From Engraulis encrasicolus (lineage: Eukaryota > Chordata > Actinopteri > Clupeiformes > Engraulidae): a DNA stretch of 64,000 nucleotides. The notes beneath the pieces are model-generated. The model was not told where the DNA came from and made no database searches. It saw nothing but the letters and a program-made list of their open reading frames with translations. Positions 11,254-25,400 of the stretch are shown here, piece after piece. The number at the start of each line of letters is the position of its first letter. The first letter of the stretch is position 1. Where the stretch lies: positions 51,262,278 through 51,326,277 of the forward strand of contig NC_085857.1 in NCBI RefSeq assembly GCF_034702125.1, given 5' to 3'. A program made the translations under genes and the position numbers.

Positions 11254-12621
11254 ATATCGTCGGCTTGCTACCAAAACCGCCTAAGTCCGATTTTGGGGTT
11301 TTCGGAAAACAGGGAAAAACTAGGCACCAAAGGGGGCGCCAAACATCAGTGGCGGTTCTAGGAAATCTGAGACCCTGGGCAAAGAGCAATTGTGAGTCCC
11401 CCCTAATAATTTTGGTCAAAGGAGATATTTGCAGAACTCCCCTTTTTTACTCCCCTACCACATCTGCATCATCCTGTCATCATGTCTGTGTCATTGGTCC
11501 ACTACAAACAGTACCAAGATGTTAATTTATTTTCTTTATTTATTTTGAGTGAAGCTGCAAGTCAAACATGAAATGGCTCCTAAGGAAAACAAAACACTTT
11601 AAATAACTTATTTAAAGCAGCGAAACAAGAACAATGCACTGCACATTATTTTGATAGTTATACTATTCTTTTTTTATTTTTATTCCAAACTTTAATCCTG
11701 GATATGGTGAATGATTGAAATCTTTTTGTAGACCTTGTAACAACCTAGCATGCGATGTATTAAGTTCATTGTGTCTAACTGTTTAACTTAAACACTTAGG
11801 GGTTTCTTTTGCGTTAAGACATGTAAATCTAGCATGCTGGTAAATCTCATGTCTACCAACAGATTTTCACAGATTTCTTTTACTTTTTAGCACTTTCAGT
11901 CATATTAGCTTCCAATGTAACATTATTAGCATTCTCATCCAAAGTATAACTCTTTTTGTCAACGTCCCAGAGCAATTGCCACAACGGTAATGCATCCTTT
12001 GCTCATATCAGAGCAGTTCCTGACTGCAGTGACACCCAATCTCCACGTTGAGGTCCCATCAGTCATGGAGGAGGATGAAGGGGTGGGGCACTTCTTTGGT
12101 CCTTGTACCTCCTCACGAACTGTCTCCTCCTTGTTTATCATCTTTGTTTAACTTCTGCTCTTCTCCATGCTCATAGAACTGCCCCACCCTCCCAACCTTG
12201 CCCATGACCGAGGTAACCTGGTCATAGAACTGTGCCCCGCCCACTTCAACACCATGACCGTGTTATTCAGAATATGATATAGAACCACTACTGGATACTT
12301 TACACAATGGATTTAGTCTTCCTACTGTGTATGCAATAATGTATTGCACTAGTGTCAACAACCCAATGTTGTTTAAAATCTACATTATGAAAAGGTACAC
12401 AGGAATATGATATAACAGATTGTCATGAGATGATACAGTCTATGGCAGTTTTCTATAAATCTGTGATAACTGAAAATAAAGTACATGATTAATAATTGCC
12501 AAATTTGCTTTCAAGGCTACAACTACTAATTAATGTAGGGCTACAACCATTGTGTTATAAGATTATCTCAGACAGATTTCCAAGGACGAAGTTTTAAAAC
12601 ATGGCCATTGTCTTTGAAGAA

Positions 12622-12666
<45 letters not shown>

Positions 12667-12975
12667 CTCTCAACAGATGTAAATAAACAAGATCATAATA
12701 GGGCCCCTACCCCTGCCACCTGCAGGAGGGCCCTAGGCCTACAGGCAAATGCCCTCCTTGTCCTCCCTATAGCTACGTCCCTGGTCATTCATTTTCTCAT
12801 AGGCAGTGTGTGACTTTATACATACAGATTTTTGACTCTGGTGACTGTTGTGATTGATCAATGACCCTGGCAGAAAGGCAGGGTGATGCAGCTGTGGTAG
12901 GGGAGTGAGTTTATGCAAAAATCTAATTTCGACCAAATTCGGACTTAGGCGGTTTTGGTAGCAAGCCGACGATAT
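11254..12975 (+). mobile_element. Non-coding TIR element, family R1, copy 2 (deleted)
   Basis: Same termini and orientation as the copy at 8235, but about 110 bp shorter. It lacks roughly 100 bp around the GGGCCCC-rich segment before the right end and has more scattered differences, so it is older or an internally deleted variant. The GA microsatellite at 12631-12661 is longer than in the other copies. Confidence 0.8.
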
Positions 12976-12994
12976 GCAACATTGGTTACTGTCC

Positions 12995-13085
12995 CTAGGG
13001 TAATGCCGGGTTAGAAGGGATTAGAACCTGCAACTCTCTGATTTTAAGTCCACCTCCCTAACCATTAGGCCAAGGCTGCCACATC
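12995..13085 (-). mobile_element. tRNA-derived SINE fragment
   Basis: On the minus strand it begins GGCAGCCTTGGCCTAATGG and contains GTTCTAATCCC. These match a tRNA-like A box region (TGGCCTAATGG) and a B box (GGTTCTAATCC). Fish SINE heads have this form. No intact tRNA fold is claimed. Confidence 0.6.
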
Positions 13086-13784
13086 ACACAACCTGGGCCT
13101 TCAGACACTTCATGGACATTTACAGCAAACTATCTAGTCATCAACTTCTTGTTTGCTACATGTCTTCCCATGCTTGGTCATCTCCTTTTTTCTCACTTCC
13201 TCATGTCAATATGTACAACCGGAGGGGGAGGGGCTTAGGACATATGGGCTTCAGATCGTGTCCCATCATGCAATGCACTTATGGAGAGCCATTTATCTGG
13301 ATGGAATATCTTAAGTGTGCTTCAAAATATTACTCCTTGTTATATTCTGTGTTTATTGTAGGGATTGTACTATTTAAAGTGGTACACAAGAAAAATATAT
13401 AAAAGCTCATTCTCCTGTCATTTGACAGAGAGTGAGGAACACATAGTCAACTGATGATGGGTGTATACATGTATATCACAAGACATTAAGAATGAAATAA
13501 TTTGCTGAAAATGTCAATGAAAGGTGTGATTGTAATGAAGAGCCCAACCTGTCTATGACTGAAGTTGTGCCCCAATGCACTAATAATTCAATAGATTCTC
13601 CGCCCACACAGTAGTTTACTGTGATGTTTCCTACTTTATCACTTTGGCATGCTGGTTATCCTTGAAGAGCACAGTACAATACTGTGATGTGCAAGTTAGG
13701 TGAGAAATGGCAAGTGATACAATGATTTCAAACTAATTTGCTGTGTGCCGTGTGACCATCACAGTAGCATAGTGTACCAGAACA

Positions 13785-13832
13785 TCAGAGTAATTAACTG
13801 TGAGATTTCACAGTAAATTACTCTGACATCCT
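13785..13832. repeat. Short hairpin of a MITE
   Basis: CAGAGTAATTAACTGTGA pairs with TCACAGTAAATTACTCTG across a few bases, giving a near-perfect stem of about 20 bp. Confidence 0.55.
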
Positions 13833-15101
13833 TGTAAGTTTTTACTGTGCAGATGAAAGAACCGGATGTGGAATGTCACTCTCAATCAGTGTTAGGCAGT
13901 TAACTCTTTGAAACAACACAGTGCGCAGAGCTTTTTAAGCACTCCCAGTGTTAAAGTAACACCACAATCAACACCCAGTGACTCCCATTCACACCAGAAT
14001 AATTAACACCAGTAAAGTCAACTCAAAATAACACTTCCAGTTTTGCTGTGTAGTGTCAGGGAAACGTTTGAGCACTGTGCACTGTGCCCTCGCTGGAAGT
14101 GACAGCTGAGCATGGCATTAGCTTGCCAAAATATGAGTTGCCTACTGTTTACAATGCACAGCGTCTGGTGGTTATATTTCCATGTCCTTCACCCCAAAGG
14201 ACAACAATCACACATACAATACTTTGGTTGGCATGAAAAGGTTGGTGTCCCATCAACTGTCACTGTCAGCAAGTGCGGCAAGTATATCCGGGTCAAGTAT
14301 CCATAGGCCATTTAAAAGAAAATACGACATATGTTGCACCATTACGCGATTATAAAAATCAGATAAAATCCCAATAATGACCCCGCCCAACAAAAAAACC
14401 CCATTAACATTATAGAGACTATCCAACCTTTCAAATAGTCCGTGCTCATCACACAGTCTAATACAAACTGTCTCCACTAGCTGACAACAGTCCAGCCACA
14501 GGTGTACTGCTTGCATCCAAGATGCTACGGGTTGTGCTCTCCACACCTGATGTCTTTGAAGGCTTCTTTGGCATTTTAAAATGTCCACTCAGCAGTTTGT
14601 CTTGGTGCCGTGCAACATACACCAACCCGCTTGTCACGTTCATCCAGTCTTTTCCAAAGGGCTACTGTTTTGCCTTGTGATTAGTGAGGAAGAGATGTCT
14701 GATCCAGGAGCCCAACCAAATATTCTGGAAGTCTGCCGATGTGCTGGTATTCAGGGACACTGGTCTTCAACAGCCTATTAAAATAAGGGGGGGGGGGGTG
14801 GAGAATGACAATGTTATACATTTAATAGCATATTGATACTTCACTTTCTGAGGTGTCATAATTAAAAGTAAATGTGTGCTGTAAGTACAACACTAGCACA
14901 TGAAATTACATAGCTGTTACACCATTTACTCCGTTGTACCTAATGAGGTAGCTAGACTGTGTTGTTACTAAAAACACTAAAAACCTAAAAAGCACACACC
15001 ACAAATGTATTCCAACCAGCACAGAGTCAGCTGACCATAAGAGAAGTGAACAGGTCAGAGAAGTTAACTCTGTTGGAAGGAACTGTGTTCTTCTGTATTC
15101 G

Positions 15102-15470
15102 AACCCCACTCGAAGCCATGTTGATTTTCAAAATTATATCATCTGCAGTGTTCCTTAGCCAACTTCAAATACCATGTATGTCATTTAGTATCAATGGCAA
15201 ATGTGCTGGATTACAGATATGGAGGTTGGGAGTTCGAATCCAACTCGGACCCATGTTGATTTTCAAAATTATATCATATGCAGTGTTCCTTAGCCAACTT
15301 CAAATACCATGTATGTCATTTAGTATCAATGGCAAAGGTCCTGGATTACAGATATGGAGGTTGTGAGTTCAAATCCCACTCGGACCCATGTTGATTTTCA
15401 AAATTATATCATATGCAGTGTTCCTTAGCCAAATTAAAATACCATGTATGTCATTTAGTATATCCCCCAA
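15102..15470 (+). repeat. 135-bp tandem repeat with B-box-like core
   Basis: About 2.6 copies of a 135-bp unit; the shared CATGTTGATTTTC occurs at 15117, 15252 and 15387. Each unit has GAGTTCGAATCC or GAGTTCAAATCC, which matches a pol III B box. This suggests a tandemly duplicated tRNA-derived segment. Confidence 0.7.
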
Positions 15471-15659
15471 ACGCAGAGCTACAACACTTTCAAGATGGCT
15501 GAATTCAAGATGGCTGAATTGTTTGGCCCATAACTTCTGACTGGGTGGATGGATTTTTTCCAACATTTCTTTTAGCTTTGTTTTCTCAATAGTACTTTGT
15601 TTCATCTCTGCCCCAAAAGGCAAGCCCGCTTCCAGCATTTTCTGTGAGAATGCAATCTA

Positions 15660-15775
15660 GTTTACTGTAGAAATTCGTGAAAAGATTGAATTTGGCAATA
15701 GGCAGCACAGTTTCAATGAGCACCATAGATGATAGTTGCAATACCTACTCTGGTCACCATCCTACACAGTTTAAG
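15660..15775 (+). repeat. TTAA-type MITE, right-hand fragment
   Basis: Carries the right-half text of the family (TTTGGCAATAGGCAGCAC, TTTCAATGAGCA, CCTACACAGTTTAA), also seen at 45.85-45.95 kb. Confidence 0.5.
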
Positions 15776-16139
15776 GCACTTAACCCATTTTAGGCCTAAG
15801 CCCTTTTTGGGAAAAGGTGCCCCCTGCCTATTACTAAAGCCTAAATGTCTCAGCATCCGAAGCATATAAAAACATGAAATAAGTTGCATTTAAAAGCTAA
15901 GACCCTCATGTTGCATTAGAATGTGTTCATTCAGCTCTGACCTACCCGCATCTTACTAATAATACTGCTCAAATCTCAAGAACCTGAATGCAGCGTATAT
16001 GTCGCTCCAGGACACAATGGGTTAAGGCAATTGAAGTGTCACAATAAGAAAGTGTCACAAGAGCAAAGAATAAAGGCCAGAGATGGTCATACTTTCCTGT
16101 GTTAACCACAAGTACATAATGTCTTTGGCCTGTCTCATG

Positions 16140-16520
<381 letters not shown>

Positions 16521-16959
16521 GCAGACCCTCCACAGCCCTGCACTTTGCCACAGTGCTGAACACATCTGCAGAAGAACAGGGTAAGTGCACTATCTTCCGC
16601 CATTCAACATACAGGGTCCCCGAAAAACAATGCATACACACTTTTATATATAAATATGCTTTAGACAGAAATTCATAGAATTCCCAAACTGTAATGGATT
16701 TTACAAACATCACTTTAGTGTATTTTTTCACAACACATTCTCAAACTACAGTATGACGGAAGTCTGTGCTATGATACCTGAAGCTGTCACAGAAAGTGAA
16801 AGCTGCCATTGAAAGTGAATGCAACAAATAAGAAGAGAAATGGGTGTGGATAGGATGCATAGCCTATGTTTGTATTGAAACAATAATTGTATTTAATAAT
16901 TGTTAATGCCGTAATACAGCCTATTTCCCCTCGCCATGTGTATACGCACAAAGATCTTT

Positions 16960-17225
16960 CCAATATGCTGGCTCCCCTCCTTGGCCTGTGCGTGCGGCCT
17001 CACGTTTTGCTGACGCTCCGCCTCGGTTGAGAAAACAATAACATTTCCTTGCTGTCAGCCTAGCCCCAACAACTTTTGGGGGACTATTCTTCATTCACCA
17101 TCCCGATTGCAAATGGGGAAATGACATAAGAATTGTGCTTTTGCGTGGAATTGAAATACACTTCTGTCGTCAGTGGCGTCATAACGAAGCCACAGACAGG
17201 CAAGGGAGTCTGCATATATTAGAGA
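16960..17225 (+). repeat. Dispersed repeat upstream of receptor gene A
   Basis: Shares CTGTCAGCCTAGCC, CAACAACTTTTG and CATTCACCATCCC with the MITE at 46467-46761 and in part with 47894-48239. It lies directly before the presumed first exon of gene A, so it may contribute promoter or 5' UTR sequence (inference). Confidence 0.55.
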
Positions 17226-17400
17226 GAACCCACAGTGTCGCTATCGTCTGCCCATGTCATTTTCACATTTCAGTGTCATGCATTGTCTGCCTCTTGGAAA
17301 GGGCAGCACAATCTACTGGTCATTCAGACTCTGCATCTCCATCTGGTGGGCATTGTATGTCATATTTTCTCTTAACATTCTCTTTGCAGATGATTCATCG

Positions 17401-20400
17401 ATGATGGCGGAACAACAACACCATTTATCTAAATATGTCATTGGTTGCCTGCTTCTGATTCAAGGTAAGCGAAACGAATGTGAGACTCAAGATAGAAGCA
17501 ATGGCTGCCTTCTCACTGGAGTGTTTGGTGGAATATAGAAAGAGTTACATAGAGTAGGCTACTCATTGCGATTAATAGCCCCTTGTATTCAAGCAAATAT
17601 TTTAATATGTATTTCATGGGCTGTTTGATTACAGTCATAGTGAAGACAACTGGAAATGATTGGGAGAAAGAGGAAAGGGTGAGCAATGCCCTAGGCTGGA
17701 CGGATTGGGAACTGTTTCCCCATGGGCAATGTTATGGTCAGGTCAGGTGTATTAGCGTGCTGTGTCACAGACTCCTGCATTTAGATATTGTAGCAGAAAC
17801 CAAAAACATTTCATCATTAAACACTTCATCATTAAAAGTAGATTTTAAAAACTGATATACTATATATTGAAACTGACCAATACTACTACTGCTTTATATG
17901 AATTGGTGTCTGAAGTTTGGGGATCTGATATTTCTGCCAGACAGTGACAATATTTAGCCTCCTGTATTTGAATATTAGTGCCAGGTACGTGGAGCCAGAC
18001 CTGGACAGTTTCACTCTCCCATGAGAAGATGTGTGTCGTGTCTGGATCAACAGTGGTGATGCTCTGCTCATACACTCATCCTCCAAAACTCAAAATCATT
18101 AAAGGTAGAGCATGTACTTTTTTAGTAGGCCTAATTTAAGATTTCCAGAATTGATGTTGCCCATTCACAAATGTTATCCTTTTCATTATTATTTAGCCTA
18201 CCACAACCATCTATTTCTTTATGTTTAAGTATCCATTATGACTGGGATAATAACACCCCTCATAAGTGCAAAGGTTGATCTTCTCTGTGTCCACCATTTT
18301 AAATTTGGATTTTAAAAAGTTGCAAAAGCTACTGTATTTTGGTCAGAAAACACAAGAGTGAAGTGAAAGCGAAGTGAAAGCCCATTGGGAGACTCCAACT
18401 CACTGCACTGCACACTGTACACAACGAAATTGCATTTATGCCTCACCCCTGCAAGGGGGCAGCCCTCAATGGCACCCCAAGGAGTGTATTATTCGATATA
18501 TTCATGAAAAGATCAAAATTGTGAAAAGGCAGCATACGATTTGAAAATGAAGGAAATTACAAATTTACATCTAGGCCTATTTTACCTTACTCTACTCTCT
18601 CTACTCTGAAGTATTCTGGACAGTTAATCCACTTGAAGGAATAGCGCCGCATGACCTTGCTGATGAGCCAGAATACCAGGGCAGGGTACTGTACAGTAAC
18701 AATACATTGGACAGCTGCACGATGACTCTGAAAGACGTCAAACCATCTGATGAAGCAATCTATCATGTCAGAATTCTTACTGACCATGGTGACGAGAGAT
18801 GGCTTGCTCGGACTGGACTTCATTTGTCTGTTACAGGTAAAGATTATTAGCATTTACGTGTTTTGAATATCAGTGACCGTTTGATTCTTTGTTGCCATGA
18901 TGATTCGCATTCATCCAGTTCATACCATACAAACATTTTGCATATTTGTTGAGGATCTTAATGTGGGAGAACATAACTGCATAAAACACTCTTCCTGCAT
19001 TCTGATACTAATATTTACATCCCTGCCCTCTAGGTCTTTCCGTCTGGATTGCAGGTCCAGTGATAGAAGGTGGAGATGTAACTCTGAGCTGCAACACCTC
19101 GTGTAGTTTAATGGACAAGACAACCATTGTATGGAGAAAAGATGGAGAAGACATACCTACTACCGGCCACAGCAATGAACTCATCCTCTCCAATGTCAGT
19201 GTCAAGGACGAGGGCCACTACTCATGTGGCATCAAGGGCACTGAAGGTCATTCATCACTGCCATTGAAGCTTGATGTCATGTGTGAGTATTAAGTATTTG
19301 TGAAATTAGTTTTATTTGGCAAATAATGGCAGATTAGTTCATGAACGCAGTTGCTTTCTATATTTATTCAATGTTTACTATTTGCACTTCAACAATATAA
19401 TAACACATTGATAGGTATAGGCTTTGGTAGCCTATACTGTAGGTCCACACATATATTGCTTGCAACTAGGACAGAATAGGTTACATGAATCAGTCAATTA
19501 ATCAATTAATCAATTAATCAATTAAAAACCTTGTCAACAAGTTCCACCCAGGAACACTTTGGCTTTTTTTGGCATATCTCATACAGCTAGAAAGGAACAT
19601 CTTAAATACACAAGTAAAGAAATGAATAAATAAATACATTCAATCATTCATTTAAAAAAAGGTTGGATGCTACAGTAGAATTTTTAAGTTGTCTTTTTTT
19701 AAAGTTCCTCCAAGGAACACCTTGGCTTTTGTTATGCCCCCATGGGATGTGCCTGAGGGAGAATCAGTGACTCTGACCTGCAGCAGTGATGCCAACCCAC
19801 CTGTGGAGAACTACACCTGGTTTAGGGTGGACGAGTCCACTCCTGTAGGATCAGGACAGCATTTCACCATCTCCACCATCAGCTCTGAGGATGCAGGACA
19901 GTACTACTGTGAGGCCAGGAATGAGTACGGAGCTGAGAACTCATCTACAGTGATGGCGAAAATAATTGGTATGTGAACTCGTATCTATCTGCCAACCCAC
20001 ATTATTCCCTAGCCCATTAACCCCACCTATTTCAACCTTTGTTTTGCCTCCAAGTATTTCCTGACTGCTAGTTCCGATTAGTCTGCCCTTGTAGCTCTTA
20101 TGAATGATTTACCATCAGCAACTGCTACCAAAGTATAGATAGCCTTATATCGTCGGCTTGCTACCAAAACCGCCTAAGTCCGAATTTGGTCGAAATGAGA
20201 TTTTTGCATAAACTTACTCCCCTACCACAGCTGCATCACCCTGCCTTTCTGCCAGGTTCATTGATCAATCACAACAGTCACCAGAGTCAAAAATCTGTAT
20301 GTATAAAGTCACACACTGCCTATGAGAAAATGAATGACCAGGGACGTAGCTATAGGGAGGACAAGGAGGGCATTCGCCTGTAGGCCTAGGGCCCTCCTGC

Positions 20401-23400
20401 AGGTGGCAGGGGTAGGGGCCCTATTTTGATCTTGGCAGGTGGTATGGGGGCCCTATCTATTCATCCTGGGGCCCTGTGCACAATTGTTCTGCCAATGTGA
20501 ATTACTTGGGTAACTTGACTTAGCCATTTTTGATGCAAGAAGCCTTTTATTTACATCTGTTGAGAGTTTTTTTTCTGACTCTCTCTCTCTCTCTCTCTCT
20601 CTTCAAAGACAAGGGCCATGTTTTAAAACTTCATCCTTAGACATCTGTCTGAGATAATCTTATCACACAATGGTTGTAGCCCTACATTAATTAATAGTTG
20701 TAACCTTGACACGAATTCGGCAATCGTTAATCATGTACTTTATTTGATGTTATCACAGATTTATAGAAGACTGCCATAGACTGCATTGTCTTATAGCAAT
20801 CTGATATATTGTATCCTATTGTAATTTTTCATAATGTAGATTTTGAATAGCAATGGGCTGATGTCACTAGTGCAATGCATTATTGCATACACAATAGGAT
20901 GACCAAGTCCAATGTGTAAGGTATCCAGTAGTGGCTCTATATCATATTCTGAATGGCACGGTCATGGTGTTGAAGTGGGCGGGGCACAGTTCTATGACCA
21001 GGTTACCTCGGTCATGGGCAAGGTTGGGAGGGTGGGGCAGTTCTATGAGCATGGAGAAGAGCAGAAGTTAAGCAAAGATGATAAACAAGGAGGAGACAGT
21101 TCGTGAGGAGGTACAAGGACCAAAGAAGTGCCCCACCCCTTCATCATCCTCCATGACTGATGGGACCTCAACATGGAGATTGGACGTCACTGCATGGCTT
21201 ACTCTGTGTGGCAATGCAGTTGGTGTCTGACCTGATATGAGCAATGTATGCATTACCATTGTGGCAATTGCTCTGGCACAATGACAAAAAGAGTTATACT
21301 TTGGATGAAAATGCAAATAATGTTTCATTGAAAACTAATGTGACTGAAAGTGCTAGAAAGTAAAATAAATCTGCTGGTAGACATGATATATACCAGCATG
21401 CTAGATTTACATGTCTTAAGGCAAAAGAAACCCTTAAGTGTTTAAGTTAAACAGTTAGACATAATGATCTTAATACATAGCATGCTAGATTGTTACAAGG
21501 TCTACAAAAATATTTCAATCATTCACCATATCCAGGATCAAAGTTTGGAATAAAAATAAAAAAGAATAGTATAACTATCAAAATAATGTGCAGTGCATTG
21601 TTCTTGTGCTGCTTCAAATAATTAATTTTAAAGTGTTTTGTTTTCCTTAGGAGCCATTTCATGTTTGATTTGCAGCTTCACTCAAAATAAATAAAGAAAA
21701 TAAATTAACATCTTGGTACTGTCTGTAGGGGACCAATGACACACACATGATGACAGGATGATGGAGATGTGGTAGGCGAGTAAAAAAGGGGAGTTCTGCA
21801 AAAATCTCCTTTGACAAAAATGATTAGGGGGGACTCACAATTTCTCTTTGCACAGGGTCTCAGATTTCCTAGAACCGCCACTGATGTTTGGCGCCCCCTT
21901 TGGCGCCTAGTTTTTCCCTGTTTTCCGAAAACCCCAAAATCGGACTTAGGCGGTTTTGGTAGCAAGCCGACAATATGGATAGTAAGGTGGATGCATCCAT
22001 CTATTTTTCTATCCATCCATCTACTCTTAACGTTAATGTAAAGCAGGGGTGAGGAATATTTGCGGCCCTTGGAGTCATCTTATCTGGCCACCGACATAAT
22101 GTAAATGCTATGCAGATTCACATGAAATACTGTATGTGTTTTGAAGAAATGTTAGAAATTACATTTGCAATACAATTCAGTTATATTTTCAGGGAACCTG
22201 AGTGGGGTCTGTTGTAAAGGTGTAAGGTGTAAAGGTTCAATGGAGCTCCTAAGTGGGTGACGACGAGTTGTATGCGCGGATCAGCATTTTCACGTAAATC
22301 CGGTTTCCAGGAATGTATGTTTTAACATTGGGCTAACAAAAATATAAGACAAACGTTAACATCCATCATTCACCTATCCTTTCGCCGCTTTCCTTTCCTT
22401 GGTAACAAATGGAGCAGCACAACAACACGTGTGTATTTATCAACCTAAACATAACGATAATAAAGTAATGTTGCTATACCCTGGCTACCCGTGAATTTTT
22501 GGGAACTACATGTCACAGTCTCGCGTGAGCTTTAGTCGCATGAGCAAATTTCTCCTCGATGGTAAGTTTTGAAAGTATACTACTAAACCAAGGCGATTGG
22601 AGTAATTGCAGTTATGGCACTATTTACATTTATCAAAAGAGTGTTACCAGGAGTGAAAAACAACCTGTATCAGAGCTTAGTTAGAAGTATTTCCAAAGTC
22701 TCGTACTAGGAAGGTTTGTGGCGGTTTGCCGTGCGTTACCATGGTCACGGCTCATGAAATCTCCCTCCTGTAGTCTGCCAGTTTTCCGGGTTAAGCATGT
22801 GATAGCAACATCATATTTATGTCGGCCTTTGACACAAAAATGATCAATCATGTCATCCATACAGCCTATTTGTAATACCCTCGTCAGTTCGCGGGGGTTC
22901 GCTAATCGCGTGTTTGTACAAACACCTTATTTGAGACTGGTCCCCATTCCCCACGGTCGTCGCTGGGAACCGGAAAATCCTTAAATGCTAACAAGAAATA
23001 CTACAGTCTGCTACATGTTTCCGGGTGACTTAGGAGCTCTATAAAGGCCTAGGGGGGAAATCCAGGTTTGTGTTCACAGTAGGGCTGCACGATATATCGA
23101 AAATGTATCGATATTGCGATATCATGGCTTGCAATACACGTATCGCAAAAGTTGGTTATATCGTGATACCTACTTTTTAATTTTTAATAACAGCCATTTG
23201 GTGAAAAAGTTAAAAAGGTAATAAAAACGTTGACATTTTAAGTTGATGCTGTGTATTAGCCATGTTTTATCCGAATAAAAATAATGTTGGAAATAAAACA
23301 TCCGAAATACAGTCATGTTATCGTGTATCGCCTATTTTTCTTGTGCAGCCCTAGTTCTTAGCCCTTGGGGGCCTTTATAAAAATTGAGGTGAAAAGCAAA

Positions 23401-25338
23401 TGCAAAAGGTTTCCCAATCTTGATGTTAAGGGAAAAGGGCCTACTGTATCTGTAGCCATGGGAAGGCTACAGGTGCCTTTCCTGTTGTGTAGTCTACTTT
23501 TCTTGTGTAATCTTACTTTTTTTTTTGGGCAGCCATAGGCGCATTAGTTGCCAAACTAGGGTTTGGGGCCCCTCAGAGGCCACTAAAGGAAGGGAATACT
23601 TCAGAGACGATGAGAACCATTGTGAACATCTGATGCAATTTCCTGCACTTTTTGCCTCTATGGTAGCAAATGTTTTCTTGGACGGCACCAAACAGCCATT
23701 CTCCTTTGTGTGGAAGTCAGATCACACCCCATGGGTGGATACTACTCAGTCAGTCTGAGTGTCTGTCTGCCTGTGTCTGTCTGTCTGTCTGTCTTTCTGT
23801 CTGTCTATCGCGGCACAATATAATTGAATCTATTTTTCCCTTTTTTTTTAGCTGTCAGCAGTTGCAGGTTTTGTCGCTATGGGGCGTATGTAATAATTGG
23901 AGCCTTCATATTTGGGATTGTGTGCTTGTCCTGTGCCATTCATAGGATCAGGTGAGTTGCACAGTGTTGCAATAACCTCTGGTGATCATGTTTGTTCATT
24001 CTCTCTCATTTTACTGTGTGCCCATGCCCTATGTGTGTTGGTCTGTATGTTACAGGATGAGCAGTGGTGCACAGGTAAGCGAACTTTGGGGAATTACTTG
24101 ATGAATGAATGAATGAATGAATGAATGAATGAATGAATGAAAGGATATGAAGTAATGATGGGGACCCTTGAGGCCTCCAGATTTAATTTTAATGTTATGA
24201 AGCTTCACATGAAATGTGACGTGTTTTGTAAAGGAATCTTAGAAATGACATTTGCAACATAATAAAGTTATATTTCAGGAGACCTAGAGAAGATGGGGCC
24301 TGTTATATATAGGATTAAAGTGCAGGGGGAAATCCTGGTTTGTGTTCATGAGACTTTTACGGCCCTTGGAGGAATTTGAAGTGGCCCCTCGAATGAAAAA
24401 GGTTCCCCACCCCTGATATAAAGGAATAGAAGGCATGAATAAATAAATTAATAAATAAATAAAAGAAAGAAAGATAGAAATATCGAATGAAAGAAAGAAA
24501 AATATGAATCTTGATGAGTCTAAGATTTCTAAGGTGAAGCCATCTGAGTTGTATTTCCATTTCTGTCCAGCAGAGGTCTCACAGAGTCAGTGTTGCCGAG
24601 TCAACCACTGGTGGCAGGGCTATGGGTGCCACTGACCACCAGAGGACTATTTACTGTCATGCACACGATATCCAAAGCTCCACCTACAGGTCAGTCCTCA
24701 ACAGGCAAGTGTTTGTTTGTTTGTTTGTTGCTGAGTATTCTTAGCATATAACTTGGCACACTGCTCCCTTCTTTATCACTGCATCCCATCAGCAATGCCT
24801 TGTTGGTTTCTTTGTTTTAGAGAAACAGATCCAGAAGAGGACAACAGGCTTTTCCATGTAAGTTGTTGAACAAGCTGAATGTGGATTCTTATTAAGTTTG
24901 CTACATTATCATGATCATCATCATCTTTTCCTAATACCTGGCAGGGATCTGGTGGATGTAAGTCTCCTGGTTATCGGAGTAGTGCTGGTAATGACAGTGA
25001 TGCGGATCAAGACGGCTGCAGGACCCACTATGATACTGTAGACAGCCCCAAGACTACACACAGGTAACTCTACATTCAGACTGCTGCCCTCCGCTGATGG
25101 TTCAACGACTCTGATCTCATTGACTTTGCATGGGACGATCTCAAAGTGCATTGTGGGTCTGTTCATTATGTTTCTTATGTCCGTTCTGTTCTGCAGAAAT
25201 GCAAAGTACAGACCAGCAATTCACTGTTATTTATATTTTCAAGTTGTTTCATTTTGTTCTAAATGAAAAATCTAATGAACAAACTATGCACAGTACCGGA
25301 GGAACTGTTGTGAAGTATCATTCTTTTATCTTATCTCT

Positions 25339-25400
<62 letters not shown>

